DNA of 64,000 bases from an uncultured Aquimarina sp. (GCA_947498785.1 CANMLS010000002.1:62001-126000); one strand, 5' to 3'. Positions 42,689 through 53,274 are shown, counted from the first letter of the stretch. Notes: generated by a model from the letters alone, not told the origin. Translations and numbers: made by a program.

Positions 42689-44743
42689 ATGTTCAAAAAT
42701 CAATATTTATATAAAAATTTTTTCATTTTACTTGTGTTTTCAAGTAGTATTTTTCAAGCTCAAATAGCTTTTGTTAAAGAACGAAATCATATAGAACTAA
42801 AAGAATGGCAATTTAAAAAAGGAAGTGTTTATAATGGTTTTAAAAAAGATGTAAATAGTAATTCTTGGGAAAAAGTTAGTATCCCACATACATATTCTAT
42901 GGATGCTATTAATGAAGTTGGATATTATCGTGGTGAGAGTTGGTATCGTACTCCTGTTAACATTCCTGAATCAATGAAAGGACAACGTATTTTTATTCGT
43001 TTTGAAGCTGTTGGACATGATTCTAAGGTTTTCGTAAACGAAAAGCAAATAGGTACCCATAGTGGGGGGTATTCAGCCTTTTGTTACGAAATTACAGATG
43101 CCGTAATTGCAGGAAAAGAAGCTCTTATTGCAATACACGTTACCAATGAACCTAATTTTAAACGTATTCCTGTGAATGATAAATTATTTAATATTTATGG
43201 CGGAATTTATAGAGCAGTTCAAATTTTTTCTACCCCCAAAATAAATATAACCCCCACATATTATGGTTCTTCAGGAGTGTTTGTAGAACTTAAGAAAAAA
43301 GATAAATCACGTGCTAAAATAGAAGTTCAGACTCATGTATCTGCCATTAATCCTTATGAAACTTCTAAAGTAGAGTATCGTATTTTTGATCAGGATAAAA
43401 AACAAATTCAATCATTGATCAAAAACATTGCTATTACTACTAAAGACACAGTCATAATACAAGATATTGATATTGATAACCCTATACTTTGGCAGGGGCG
43501 CAAAAATCCTTATATATATACGATCAAAGTTACTTTAATACATAATGACCAAAAGGATCATGTATATCAATCCTTTGGTCTTAAGACGTTTAAAGTAGAT
43601 CCTCAGAAGGGAAGCTATTTAAATGATATTCATTATCGAATGTATGGTGTATGCATGCATCAGGAATGGAGACAATACGGGCCAGCTCTAAAGGAAGAAC
43701 ATCATAGAAAAGATATGGCATTGGTTGATGAAATAGGAGCCACTTCTATACGCTTATCCCACTATCAACATTCTGACCTAACCTATCAATTGGCAGACGA
43801 AAAAGGAATTTTAGTTTGGGCAGAGATTCCTTTTGTACATGATTATAGTGGACGAGAAGGAGATAATGCTAAACAACAACTTAGAGAGTTAATATTGCAA
43901 AATTATAACCATCCGAGTATTTGTGTTTGGGGACTTTGGAATGAAGTTCGAGCATATCAAAGTAGTGAAGAACCTAGTGTTTTACTTACACATGAACTTA
44001 AAAAAATAGCGAATGATTTAGATGCTACTCGATTAACAGTTTCTGCTAGTGATCGAGGAATGCAGTCAAATATGGGAAATATTACAGACTTACAAGCCTG
44101 GAATAAATACTACGGTTGGTATTATGGAAAATATGATGATATGGCAACCTGGTTAGACGAATCACATAAAAAATATCCCGAAATAGCGTTAGGAATTAGT
44201 GAGTATGGTATTGGAGGAAATGCTTTTCAACAGGATACTAGTAAAATAGAAATGCCATTTGGAAATTATTTTCCAGAGCCAGAACAAACAAAATACCACG
44301 AAATTACTTGGAGAATTATAAAAGATCGTCCTTTTGTATGGGGTTCTTTTGTTTGGAATATGTTTGATTTTTCTGTAGGAGGTTGGAATCGTGGAGGTAT
44401 CTCTAATTTAAATCATAAAGGGTTGGTGAGTTATGATAGATCTGTAAAAAAAGATGCTTTTTATTTTTATAAAGCTAATTGGTCTAATGAACCTGTACTA
44501 TATATAACAGAAAGAAGAAATAATATCCGTAAATCTAAAAAGAATTTAGTAAAAGTATACACTAATTTAGAAGAGGTAACCATATTTGTTAATGACGAAA
44601 AAATAGCAGAAGAAAAATTAACTTCAAAAAATAATTTAATCATTTTCAGGGATATAGAGTTGAATAAAGGAAAGAATGTTATTAAAATAACTTCAAAGCA
44701 CCATAAAACTATTTATACAGATGAAGTTGTTTGGGAATATTAA
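42689..44743 (+). CDS. Glycoside hydrolase family 2 (beta-galactosidase-like)
   Basis: A 684-residue exported enzyme; the signal peptide ends near IFQAQIAF. Order of domains: jelly-roll sugar-binding (about 35-180), Ig-like sandwich (about 185-305), TIM barrel (about 310-600) and a C-terminal Ig-like domain. The acid/base is E419 in GLWNEVRAY and the nucleophile E505 in GISEYGIGG. Since it follows the GH117-like gene on the same strand by 136 bases, it probably removes galactose from the same algal oligosaccharides, as GH2 enzymes in agarolytic bacteria do. The specificity is inferred. Confidence 0.92.
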   Translation: MFKNQYLYKNFFILLVFSSSIFQAQIAFVKERNHIELKEWQFKKGSVYNGFKKDVNSNSWEKVSIPHTYSMDAINEVGYYRGESWYRTPVNIPESMKGQRIFIRFEAVGHDSKVFVNEKQIGTHSGGYSAFCYEITDAVIAGKEALIAIHVTNEPNFKRIPVNDKLFNIYGGIYRAVQIFSTPKINITPTYYGSSGVFVELKKKDKSRAKIEVQTHVSAINPYETSKVEYRIFDQDKKQIQSLIKNIAITTKDTVIIQDIDIDNPILWQGRKNPYIYTIKVTLIHNDQKDHVYQSFGLKTFKVDPQKGSYLNDIHYRMYGVCMHQEWRQYGPALKEEHHRKDMALVDEIGATSIRLSHYQHSDLTYQLADEKGILVWAEIPFVHDYSGREGDNAKQQLRELILQNYNHPSICVWGLWNEVRAYQSSEEPSVLLTHELKKIANDLDATRLTVSASDRGMQSNMGNITDLQAWNKYYGWYYGKYDDMATWLDESHKKYPEIALGISEYGIGGNAFQQDTSKIEMPFGNYFPEPEQTKYHEITWRIIKDRPFVWGSFVWNMFDFSVGGWNRGGISNLNHKGLVSYDRSVKKDAFYFYKANWSNEPVLYITERRNNIRKSKKNLVKVYTNLEEVTIFVNDEKIAEEKLTSKNNLIIFRDIELNKGKNVIKITSKHHKTIYTDEVVWEY

Positions 44744-45068
44744 TATGATATAAGTAACTTCAAATTGTATAAGTCTAAACTTAATTATGGGCTTTTTGAG
44801 ATAGGTTTTAGTGTTTCATTCGGGAGCAAAATCCTTAGTCTTAAGACTAAGATTTTAGTGAAAATCCTATCAAAGTTAGATTGCTCCTCTTTAGCTTTCT
44901 TTTTACTAAAAGTCAATAGTCGAGAGGATAAAAATGGTCAATTTTAATGATTAGCTGATTTTAGAAGGTAATCAAACATTTCAGTTTCATCCAAAAATAT
45001 TTTTTCTTTATGAATTATAAAACTAACTTATCTATATATTAGCCGTATCTAAGAAAAACCTAAGTATA
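44744..45068. other. Intergenic region between GH2 and aldo/keto reductase genes
   Basis: About 325 bases. A 60-codon open frame (44765-44947) has unconvincing composition, overlaps a hairpin and is not reported as a gene. I see no consensus -7 element directly before the reductase. Confidence 0.45.
44828..44857 (+). terminator. Probable terminator of the GH117-GH2 unit
   Basis: A perfect 18-base palindrome CTTAGTCTTAAGACTAAG (44834-44851), extended by AAAATC and GATTTT with one unpaired C, then a short T-rich end. It lies 85 bases past the GH2 stop. Confidence 0.5.
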
Positions 45069-46088
45069 ATGCATATTAATGATAAAACAGAAATTAAAGA
45101 ATATCAAGCTTCACCAGAGCGTTATAAAACGATGGGGTATAACCGATGTGGAAAAAGTGGAGTGCTCTTACCAGCCATATCACTAGGGCTTTGGCATAAT
45201 TTCGGGTTTGTGGATAATATACATAACGCAAGAGAAATTTTGAGATCAGCTTTTGATTTAGGAATTACCCATTTTGACCTTGCTAATAATTATGGCCCAC
45301 CGTATGGTTCTGCAGAAGAGAATTTTGGAGTACTTTATAAAAAGGACTTTTTATCATATCGTGACGAACTTTTTATAGCAACAAAAGCAGGTTATGATAT
45401 GTGGCCTGGTCCTTATGGAAATTGGGGTTCTCGAAAATACTTGATGGCTAGTATTGATCAAAGTCTTACTCGAATGGGATTGGATTATGTTGATATCTTT
45501 TACCATCACAGGCCAGATCCAGAAACACCGCTAGAAGAAACTATGATAGCCCTATCTGATATTGTTAGACAAGGAAAGGCATTATATGTTGGGATTTCTA
45601 ATTATCAACCAGAAGAAACTGCTAGAGCAGCAGCATTATTAAAAGAGTTAAAAGTACCTTTTGTTTTACATCAGGCAAGATATTCGATTTTTGATAGATG
45701 GGTCGAAGATGGTTTATTAGATACTTTAGAGGATAATGGAGTAGGGTGTATTGCTTTTTCTCCTCTTGCTCAAGGAATGCTTACGGATAAATACCTAAAC
45801 GGAATTCCAAAAGACTCTCGTGCTGCAAAGAATTTTACCTATCTGGATAAAGAAAATTTAAATAGTAATTTAGAAAGAATACAAAGCTTAGCTGAAATTG
45901 CGCATGAAAGGGGTCAGAAATTATCACAAATGGCTATAGCATGGCTATTAAATCAACCTCAAATAACTTCTGTGCTTATTGGTGCTAGTTCTGCAAATCA
46001 ACTTAAGGAGAATATAGTAGCGTTAGAACAACTTGAATTCTCTGAAGAAGAGTTGATAGCTATAGATAAGATCTCAAAAGGAAAGTGA
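45069..46088 (+). CDS. Aldo/keto reductase, YghZ-like
   Basis: NADPH-dependent carbonyl reductase of 339 residues. The catalytic tetrad is visible: D in FDLANNYGPPYG, Y in the same motif, K in IATKAGYDM and H in YHHRPDPE. C-terminal cofactor-binding stretch: SVLIGASSANQLKEN. The sequence is of the E. coli YghZ type (L-glyceraldehyde 3-phosphate reductase). Next to GH117 and GH2 genes it might act on a released sugar, for example an aldehyde from anhydrogalactose metabolism, but the 325-base gap leaves co-regulation open. Confidence 0.93.
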   Translation: MHINDKTEIKEYQASPERYKTMGYNRCGKSGVLLPAISLGLWHNFGFVDNIHNAREILRSAFDLGITHFDLANNYGPPYGSAEENFGVLYKKDFLSYRDELFIATKAGYDMWPGPYGNWGSRKYLMASIDQSLTRMGLDYVDIFYHHRPDPETPLEETMIALSDIVRQGKALYVGISNYQPEETARAAALLKELKVPFVLHQARYSIFDRWVEDGLLDTLEDNGVGCIAFSPLAQGMLTDKYLNGIPKDSRAAKNFTYLDKENLNSNLERIQSLAEIAHERGQKLSQMAIAWLLNQPQITSVLIGASSANQLKENIVALEQLEFSEEELIAIDKISKGK

Positions 46089-46106
46089 AATCAGGATAAT
46101 AGAATG

Positions 46107-46816
<710 letters not shown>

Positions 46817-46817
<1 letters not shown>

Positions 46818-47881
46818 TACACAGGCTTTGTAATTTTTAAAACGAGATGTACATGGTACCAATCATCATTTTCAGAGATGTTTAATTCATGCATATCTTT
46901 ATATAACAGTTGTAAACGTTTCTTGATATTTGTCAATCCTATACCTTTTACGTTATCTTTAGGAGTGTTTAAAATAGAGTTTTTGATATTAAAATGTATC
47001 TCATTATTACGATATTTTAAATCGATTATAATAGACAATTTTTGATTACGAATTTGCCCGTGTTTAAAACTATTTTCTATGAATGGAATAAAAAGCATAG
47101 GTACGATTTGTATGGTGTGAGCTATCTGATCAAAATTCATAGAAACGTCCAAAGTATTCATAAAACGCATTTTTTCTAAGGCGAGATAATCTTCTATGTG
47201 ATTAATTTCTTCTTGCAAAGAAACTAGAGGTTTATCTACCTGATACAATAGATAGTCCAAAAGATTAGATAGTTTTAATATCATTTCTGGAGTCTCTTCT
47301 GATTTCTTCAAAGCAAAACCATACATAGTATTTAATGTATTGAATAAGAAATGAGGATGTATCTGCATTTTTAGATAGTGCAATTCTTGTTCTTTGAGTT
47401 TAAGCTGTGCTTCGAGGACTTTATTTTTTAATTCTTGGTTTGCGTTAATAGAGGTATAGTTATGTTGCACAAGGTTAATTGCACTGGCAACAAATACTAC
47501 AAAATATACAGCAATAAAAAGAAATAGAGGGCTTTGGGTCATGGGAGCCATTTCACCAATTTTTAATCTGGTAAGAAATAATAGACCATAGAAAAAGGAC
47601 ATTACAATAAAGAAAGCCGAAATAATAATAGTATATGTACAATACAATATGAATAGACCATATTTTTCGTGCAATAGATATTTTGGAATTAGAATGTCTG
47701 TAACAGCATATGTGGTTCCTATAGTAACGGGCATTAAAAAAAGAGAAAATGAGAAAACATAATTAATATTATCACTATTATGTCCAAAGAAATAAGAATA
47801 ACAAAATAACACAATTACCCAAAAAATAATGTGGAGTAGGAGCTTTGCAGTTTTTTTAAGTATAAAATCTCTGGAAATCAT
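46817..47881 (-). CDS. LytS-type sensor histidine kinase
   Basis: Membrane kinase with about four hydrophobic segments in the first 150 residues, a short coiled coil (ELKNKVLEAQLKLKEQELHYL) and the His_kinase motif MQIHPHFLFNTLNTMYG containing the phospho-histidine. The ATPase part has PFIENSFKHG and KGIGLTNIKKRL. I start at ATG 47881 (354 residues); the open frame reaches 47983, which would add a basic 34-residue extension unlike the family. It precedes and overlaps the LytTR regulator gene. Confidence 0.9.
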
Positions 47882-48098
47882 ATGAATAGACAATATCCGT
47901 ATTTTTTGCGTTTTGAAATATAATTTCGAGATGAATAACCTCTTTAAAGCTGTGTTTAACAAAATAGAACTAATTTTACTCATATTGAGAAGTAATCCTG
48001 CTAAATATCACATTAATCAGGTGAGTAAGCGCAAAAAGAAAAAATGTAACATAACAAAAATTAGTTTTGGATATGTTTAATTCAAAATCCATCATTCT

Positions 48099-48518
48099 AT
48101 GATTTCATTACTTTTTATTCTTCAACAAAAAGAATCCTTTTTTGCAGCATTTTTTAGCCGGATTAATGAAGGTGGTCCATTTTTTATGTTCCCAATTTTG
48201 ATCATGTTATTATTAACATTTTTTCTAATCATTAAAAGTGTAATAGCAATAAAACAAGAGAGTGCTTCCTTACAAAAAAACATTAGCTTATTAAGTTCTA
48301 TAGGTCTTTTGACTTTGGTTTGGGGAATCCTTGGCCAGTTAATTGGTTTAGTAGAAGCATTCGATAAAATCGAAATGTTAGGAGAAATTTCTACAGCCAG
48401 ATTAGCAGGAGGCCTTAAAATTTCTGCATTACCTACAATGTTTGGTTGTCTTGTTTTTATAATTTCAAGAGCTTCAATTATTGTATTTACCTGGATTGGT
48501 AAAGCAGAACAAGAATAA
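48099..48518 (+). CDS. Short MotA/TolQ/ExbB-like membrane protein
   Basis: A 139-residue protein with three predicted membrane segments (about 25-48, 63-85 and 108-130). The region LLSSIGLLTLVWGILGQLIGLVEAFD and the later GLKISALPTMFGCLVFI match the proton-channel core of the MotA/TolQ/ExbB family. It is shorter than ExbB (usually over 200 residues) and no ExbD-like partner is adjacent. The gene is divergent from the LytS kinase gene. Its function is unknown; a stand-alone flavobacterial variant is likely. Confidence 0.8.
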   Translation: MISLLFILQQKESFFAAFFSRINEGGPFFMFPILIMLLLTFFLIIKSVIAIKQESASLQKNISLLSSIGLLTLVWGILGQLIGLVEAFDKIEMLGEISTARLAGGLKISALPTMFGCLVFIISRASIIVFTWIGKAEQE

Positions 48519-48668
48519 TAACCACATAGGATACTGCACTAATTGTAAATGTAAAAAACAAATTTCAATCAAATTGAGTAGGAGTATATATTGATTTTTT
48601 CCAGAACAAAATAAAATGATCTTACAATTGGGTGGAAAAAAGTCAGAATTTACAAGCAGTAGAGGGGG

Positions 48669-48705
48669 AATTCCTGATTTATCTTGATGAATCAGGAATT
48701 TTTCA
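48669..48705 (+). terminator. Terminator between the ExbB-like and CDGSH genes
   Basis: Perfect 11-base arms AATTCCTGATT (48669-48679) and AATCAGGAATT (48690-48700), ten-base loop, then TTTCATTTT on the plus strand. The minus-strand side ends in C and is not a terminator. Confidence 0.7.
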
Positions 48706-48709
48706 TTTT

Positions 48710-48949
48710 CTAATTTTTATGAGACCCATCACAATACGGTGGGTTTTTAGTTTCTTTACAGGTACATAGATAAGCTTCTTTAGCTTCATCAAGACTGAAA
48801 ATAGTTGGAGGAGTACCTCCTTCTTTTTTATGACTACCATTACAAAATGGTTGATTAGCGCTGTGTCCACAACTACACCAGGCATAGTTTTTATCTGCTT
48901 CTAACTGACAAGGTATTGGTGCATCACCACCTCTTATATTATTTTCCAT
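48710..48949 (-). CDS. Double CDGSH iron-sulfur protein
   Basis: A 79-residue protein with two CDGSH domains. Ligands are C25, C27, C36, H40 (CSC...CNGSH, Asn replacing Asp) and C62, C64, C73, H77 (CTC...CDGSH); both have identical spacing, so each should bind a [2Fe-2S] cluster. Such dual-motif proteins resemble the eukaryotic Miner2 type and are thought to carry electrons or clusters. No partner gene is adjacent. It looks monocistronic on the minus strand. Confidence 0.92.
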   Translation of the reverse strand: MENNIRGGDAPIPCQLEADKNYAWCSCGHSANQPFCNGSHKKEGGTPPTIFSLDEAKEAYLCTCKETKNPPYCDGSHKN

Positions 48950-49065
48950 GGATTTTTATTTTTGTCTTTTAAAAATATCAAATCTTACGTTAAGATTGGT
49001 TTTAAATAAGTCATGAGAATCCTTACTGTGTTTTAGATAAAAAGATTAATGATGATGCATAGAAA

Positions 49066-50439
49066 TTATTTGATCAATTTTACATTTGGAAAAGCAGCAT
49101 GATAACCAAACCAAAAAGCATTATGGGTAGGTAATCGTTTTAAATTTTGATTAGTTGTAGTGTTTTTTAACTGATTTTCTTCTAGGTTCCAGGTGTTTCC
49201 ATTTGTATCTATCGCTAATGATGTTTTGTTATATGAAGTAAATTCAATTTCTTCAGTAAAATATACACGATGAGCACCACTTTGATCTGTAAATACCGTA
49301 AAGTTTTTATGATTAATTCTATTTTGATAAATATGGTTTTTCTTTAAAAATCTTGACGATATGGCAATATTTTCTTCAGTTTCATTGGGTAGTCGTATGG
49401 CTAGAATTTCTTGCTTGTTTTTTAACCGGGTATCCTTTTCTTGCACCGTAAACATCAATTCGTCGGTCGAAAAGTAATCTTTATAGGCAACTCCTTCATC
49501 ATAATCTCTACGATGTCCTGTTTTTAGGGATAAAACAGTAGTTTTTGGGTGTCTTTTTTTCCATTCTCCCCAAGTAGTAGTGATCACACTGAGGTATTCT
49601 AATTCAATACCTTTGCCTACCAAAGGTCCAATTACTGGTTTTCCCCAAAGTGTATTCCAAAGAGATTGTGTTTTTTGATCGTACATTAATTTATTAGATC
49701 GATATAAAAAACCACTAGTACCCATTCGATAACGAATTCCATCTTTTTCAGTTTTATATAAAATAACAGTACCGCACAAGGTACAGTATACTCCTGCAAC
49801 AGGAATATTTCCGACTTGATCGGTAAACATTTCATGCCAGGCCAAAATACGTTTAGGATACGCACGAGTATCTCCGTTAACTGAAATGCCAAAAACGATA
49901 TCTTTATCATCAAGATAGATTGCATCTTTTGCATGAAGCATTTTGGGATTTCGAAGTGGTGGGATACCATCTTGTTTTACACCTCCCCAGCGCACTTCAT
50001 CTAATCGAATAGTAGATTGATGTTCTCGATCAAGGAAATATCTGTCAAAACGAGAATCTATCGCTTTATGTAATATAGCTTTAAAAGTATAATAAGAATC
50101 TGGATAAGATGATTCTTTACTCCATATGTGTTCATACCATTTATCAAAATCACGAGGGTAATACTTTTTTGTTTTTTTCTGAAGAATATTTAAAAGTTTG
50201 AGTGAGGTGGAAGGACTTCTTAAAAAGTACATGGTTTCGACCGCCATGATTTCAAAACTTTCTTTCCAGTGATCTTTAATATATTTTAACGCTTCTTTAT
50301 GTACTTGAGTATTTCCAGAGGTAAAGAAATCCAGAAAATATTCATAGTCTTCTTTTTCTGTAACATCATTAATGGTGTTTTGAGCACTGGTTATATCAAT
50401 ATTGAATATCAAAACCAAGGCAAATATATATCGTATCAT
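49066..50439 (-). CDS. Exported DUF3179 family protein
   Basis: A 457-residue protein with a signal peptide ending near TSAQNTIND. The family core is clear: FGISVNGDTRAYPKRILAWHE, given as about 190-210, followed by VAGVYCTLCGTVILY with two cysteines, and later LWNTLWGKPVIGPL. DUF3179 proteins are periplasmic or surface proteins of unknown activity; the conserved Cys pair suggests metal or redox chemistry. The N-terminal 150 residues are helical and may form a repeat module. It lies upstream of nothing recognisable in the same unit. Confidence 0.88.
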   Translation of the reverse strand: MIRYIFALVLIFNIDITSAQNTINDVTEKEDYEYFLDFFTSGNTQVHKEALKYIKDHWKESFEIMAVETMYFLRSPSTSLKLLNILQKKTKKYYPRDFDKWYEHIWSKESSYPDSYYTFKAILHKAIDSRFDRYFLDREHQSTIRLDEVRWGGVKQDGIPPLRNPKMLHAKDAIYLDDKDIVFGISVNGDTRAYPKRILAWHEMFTDQVGNIPVAGVYCTLCGTVILYKTEKDGIRYRMGTSGFLYRSNKLMYDQKTQSLWNTLWGKPVIGPLVGKGIELEYLSVITTTWGEWKKRHPKTTVLSLKTGHRRDYDEGVAYKDYFSTDELMFTVQEKDTRLKNKQEILAIRLPNETEENIAISSRFLKKNHIYQNRINHKNFTVFTDQSGAHRVYFTEEIEFTSYNKTSLAIDTNGNTWNLEENQLKNTTTNQNLKRLPTHNAFWFGYHAAFPNVKLIK

Positions 50440-50518
50440 CCTAATTGCTTTATAGGTAAGTCGTATTAAGATGGCGATTTCTACAGAGATGCAGGAATTT
50501 TAAAATTTTGGTATGCCA

Positions 50519-52300
50519 CTAGATCCTTGCTTGATACGTATATAAATCAAAATATCTACCTTCTGAAGCAATGAGTTCATCATGAGTTCCACGTTCAGCA
50601 ATTTTCCCTGATTCTATAACCAAAATCTGATCTGCTTTTTTAATGGTACTTAATCTATGCGCAATTACAAAAGTAGTTCTGCCTTTCATTAATTCACTAA
50701 GGCTTTTTTGAATCAAAGCTTCACTTTCTGTATCTAGATTAGAAGTAGCTTCATCGAGAATGATGATCTTGGGATCAGCTAGTATTGCTCTTGCGATTGC
50801 AATTCGTTGTCGTTGTCCTCCTGATAATTTCACTCCACGTTCTCCTATTAGTGTATCTAACCCTTCATCAAAACGATCTGTGAATTCATTAACATATGCA
50901 GCTTTAACAGCTTGAAGTAGTTGTTCCTCTGTAGCATCTGGTCGTGGAAATAAGATATTTTGTCGTATAGAACCTTCAAACAAGAATTCATCTTGTAAAA
51001 CTACTCCAAGATATTGTCTGTAACTACTTAGTTTTACTTTTGATATATCATGACCATCGATGGTAATAAGACCTGATTTTGGATTTAAAAAAGTAGCTGA
51101 TAATCCTGCAATTGTAGATTTACCAGATCCTGAACTACCTACTAAGGCTGTAACAGATCCCGATGTAGCTTTAAAACTTATATTATGTAGTACATCTTTT
51201 CCTTCCTCATAAGAAAAAGTAACATTATCAAAAATAATATCTCCATGTATATCAACTAATTCTATTGTTCGATCCTCAATTTCTTCTTCAGGGGTCATAT
51301 TCATGAGCTCTTCAGTACGATCTAATCCTGCCAATGCTTCGGTTAACTGGCTTCCAATATTACTCATTTGTACTATTGGAGCAATCATAAAGGCAAGAAC
51401 CATTGTAAAAAAAAGAAAATCTCCCGTTGTCATTGGGTCTATTTCCAGCATCATATAATAACCGCCAATACCCATGATTCCTGTAGAGGCTATTCCTGCT
51501 AATAAAAAAGTCGAAGAGCTGGTCATTAAGGCAGTAGCAGTAAGGCTCTTTTTAACATTCTGAAATAATCGATCTACACCTTTTTCAAAAATTTTATTTT
51601 CTTGTTCTTCTGCACCAAACCCTTTTATGACTCTAACACCAGCCAAAGTTTCTGTAAGTCTACCTTTTACTTCGGCATTAATTTCTCCTCGCACTCTAAA
51701 AATAGGACGAATATATTTGAATGCTTTTAAGGCTACTATACCAAATAAGGAAACAGGAACTAAAACAAATAATGTCATCCATGGATTTATATATATGAGT
51801 AGTCCAAGTGATACGATAGCAGTAAAAGTTCCTCCTACCATTTGTACCAAACCTGTACCAATAAGGTTTCGTACTCCTTCTACATCACTCATTATTCTCG
51901 AAACCAATGATCCTGATTTGGTGTTATCAAAAAAACTGATAGGAAGGGATAACACCTTTTTCTGCACTTGAGCTCTAAGCTCTGAAATGAGATATTGAGC
52001 TTGTACACTTAATATTCTAGTCAATAAAAAAGAAGTGGTCGCTTGGATTAATATTGCTACTCCTACAATAATGAGTAACTCATATAACTGACCCATATCC
52101 TTACTGGGGATTACTTCGTCTAAGAGTGTCTTACTTTTCCAAGGAAGTATAAGCCCTGCGATTCTATTAAAAATAATTAGGATTAATCCTAAGAAAACCA
52201 AATTTCTTCGTGGCCAAATAATGGTTTTAAATGCTTTTCCTATAGTTACTTTTGATTTCTTTTTGTCTTTTGAAGTTGTATTGTTTCTATATTCTTTCAT
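50519..52300 (-). CDS. ABC exporter, fused membrane and ATPase domains
   Basis: A 593-residue half-transporter that works as a homodimer in the inner membrane. The six-helix membrane domain spans about 30-330 and the ATPase about 355-593, with Walker A VGSSGSGKST, signature LSGGQRQR, Walker B IIILDEATS and the switch histidine in FVIAHRLST. It is MsbA/lipid-A or multidrug exporter-like; the cargo cannot be told. The predicted structure has no extra domains, and it stands apart from its neighbours by about 80-100 bases on each side. Confidence 0.96.
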   Translation of the reverse strand: MKEYRNNTTSKDKKKSKVTIGKAFKTIIWPRRNLVFLGLILIIFNRIAGLILPWKSKTLLDEVIPSKDMGQLYELLIIVGVAILIQATTSFLLTRILSVQAQYLISELRAQVQKKVLSLPISFFDNTKSGSLVSRIMSDVEGVRNLIGTGLVQMVGGTFTAIVSLGLLIYINPWMTLFVLVPVSLFGIVALKAFKYIRPIFRVRGEINAEVKGRLTETLAGVRVIKGFGAEEQENKIFEKGVDRLFQNVKKSLTATALMTSSSTFLLAGIASTGIMGIGGYYMMLEIDPMTTGDFLFFTMVLAFMIAPIVQMSNIGSQLTEALAGLDRTEELMNMTPEEEIEDRTIELVDIHGDIIFDNVTFSYEEGKDVLHNISFKATSGSVTALVGSSGSGKSTIAGLSATFLNPKSGLITIDGHDISKVKLSSYRQYLGVVLQDEFLFEGSIRQNILFPRPDATEEQLLQAVKAAYVNEFTDRFDEGLDTLIGERGVKLSGGQRQRIAIARAILADPKIIILDEATSNLDTESEALIQKSLSELMKGRTTFVIAHRLSTIKKADQILVIESGKIAERGTHDELIASEGRYFDLYTYQARI

Positions 52301-52403
52301 TTGTATAATTCATTTTGAAAATAAGAATAGTGTGTTCTAACAATTTGAGGTTTCATTATTTATAAGAGATAATAACTATAAATACAATTGTTTTATAGAA
52401 GAA

Positions 52404-52745
52404 TTAGATTTCAATATATTCAGAAACACCTCTTTGACCTTCCTCATTTAGCCATTCCCAATCTAAGGTTAGTTTTATTTTGTTAGCTTTTGTTATTGTT
52501 ATTTCAGCTATAGCTTTACCAGCTTTTAATTTGTTTTCTATAGTTAGACATTGATATAACATAACAAGTTGATTATTATCTAAATGTGCTATAATTTTGC
52601 CATATCGTATAGTACCACCATAATAATCTGCAGTTACAAGGTTTCCATCTTGTTTATATTCAAAAATAGTTTCGGAGTTTACTTTACCATTTTCTGAATT
52701 TTCTAAAAGTGAAAATTTCTTGTTATTAAAATTAATTTTTTTCAT
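52404..52745 (-). CDS. Small conserved protein of unknown function
   Basis: A 113-residue cytoplasmic protein with no signal peptide. The pattern SLLENSENGKVNSETIFEYKQDGNLVTADYYGG (positions about 12-44) and the later KIKLTLDWEWL define a small beta-rich family. Homologues are sometimes labelled 'n-acetylglutamate synthase', a name for which I see no sequence support. The start overlaps the end of the upstream YdjM-like gene by 14 bases, so the two are likely translationally coupled. Confidence 0.75.
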   Translation of the reverse strand: MKKINFNNKKFSLLENSENGKVNSETIFEYKQDGNLVTADYYGGTIRYGKIIAHLDNNQLVMLYQCLTIENKLKAGKAIAEITITKANKIKLTLDWEWLNEEGQRGVSEYIEI

Positions 52746-53274
52746 TTTTCTTTCTAAAAAGAGAGCTCACTAATATATACATACTACCTGGGATTCCGAC
52801 CCAGATTAATTCACTTAACAATACTTTAATGCCCCAAACGCTAAAAAATTTACTAGCTCCAATAGGGGAAACTTTGATAGGTCTCCATGGAAAAAAATAA
52901 CGTGTGTCATCAAAAGGGGAAAAAAAAGCAATACCCAAGCCTCCTGTTGTCATAGCATCCAAAATACCATGTGAAGCGGTACATATTGAAAAATACATGA
53001 TTAATATTACCCCCGTTTTGGTAAACAACTTTTTGTTATAAAAAATAGTAGTAATCGCAATCCCAAGTAGTAAAGCAAATACTAATGAATGCGAAAATCC
53101 TCGATGTCCCCAAAAATCTTCATATGCTATATTGAATTTAAAACCGATAACATCTGCGTCAGGAATAATAGCACAGAGAATACCAAGAGACCAGAATTTC
53201 CAATTGATGAATTCTTTTGAAAAACTTTTTCCAAAAGCAAAAGCAGTAAATCCGTGAGCAAAGATGGATGCCAT
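52732..53274 (-). CDS. YdjM-like membrane metal-dependent hydrolase
   Basis: Integral membrane protein of 180 residues, with four to five hydrophobic segments. The metal-binding set is visible: H7 near the N-terminus, PDAD at 38-41, HRGFSHS at 57-63 and ASHGILDAM near 102. The family (DUF457, YdjM/LexA-binding) is thought to be a membrane phospholipase-like hydrolase, but its reaction is unproven. It lies 23 bases downstream of the NYN/LOTUS gene. Confidence 0.9.
   Translation of the reverse strand: MASIFAHGFTAFAFGKSFSKEFINWKFWSLGILCAIIPDADVIGFKFNIAYEDFWGHRGFSHSLVFALLLGIAITTIFYNKKLFTKTGVILIMYFSICTASHGILDAMTTGGLGIAFFSPFDDTRYFFPWRPIKVSPIGASKFFSVWGIKVLLSELIWVGIPGSMYILVSSLFRKKNEKN

Noticed and set aside
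44765..44947. Open frame of 60 codons between the GH2 and aldo/keto reductase genes
   Set aside because: Composition is not protein-like, no ribosome site or promoter precedes it and it overlaps the palindromic hairpin at 44834-44851.
47882..47983. Longer N-terminus of the first LytS-like kinase
   Set aside because: It adds 34 basic residues not seen in the family, and a better ATG exists at 47881. This choice is moderate, not certain.
52404..52745. Label 'n-acetylglutamate synthase' for the small protein
   Set aside because: No acetyl-CoA binding motif and far too short for the enzyme; treated as unknown.
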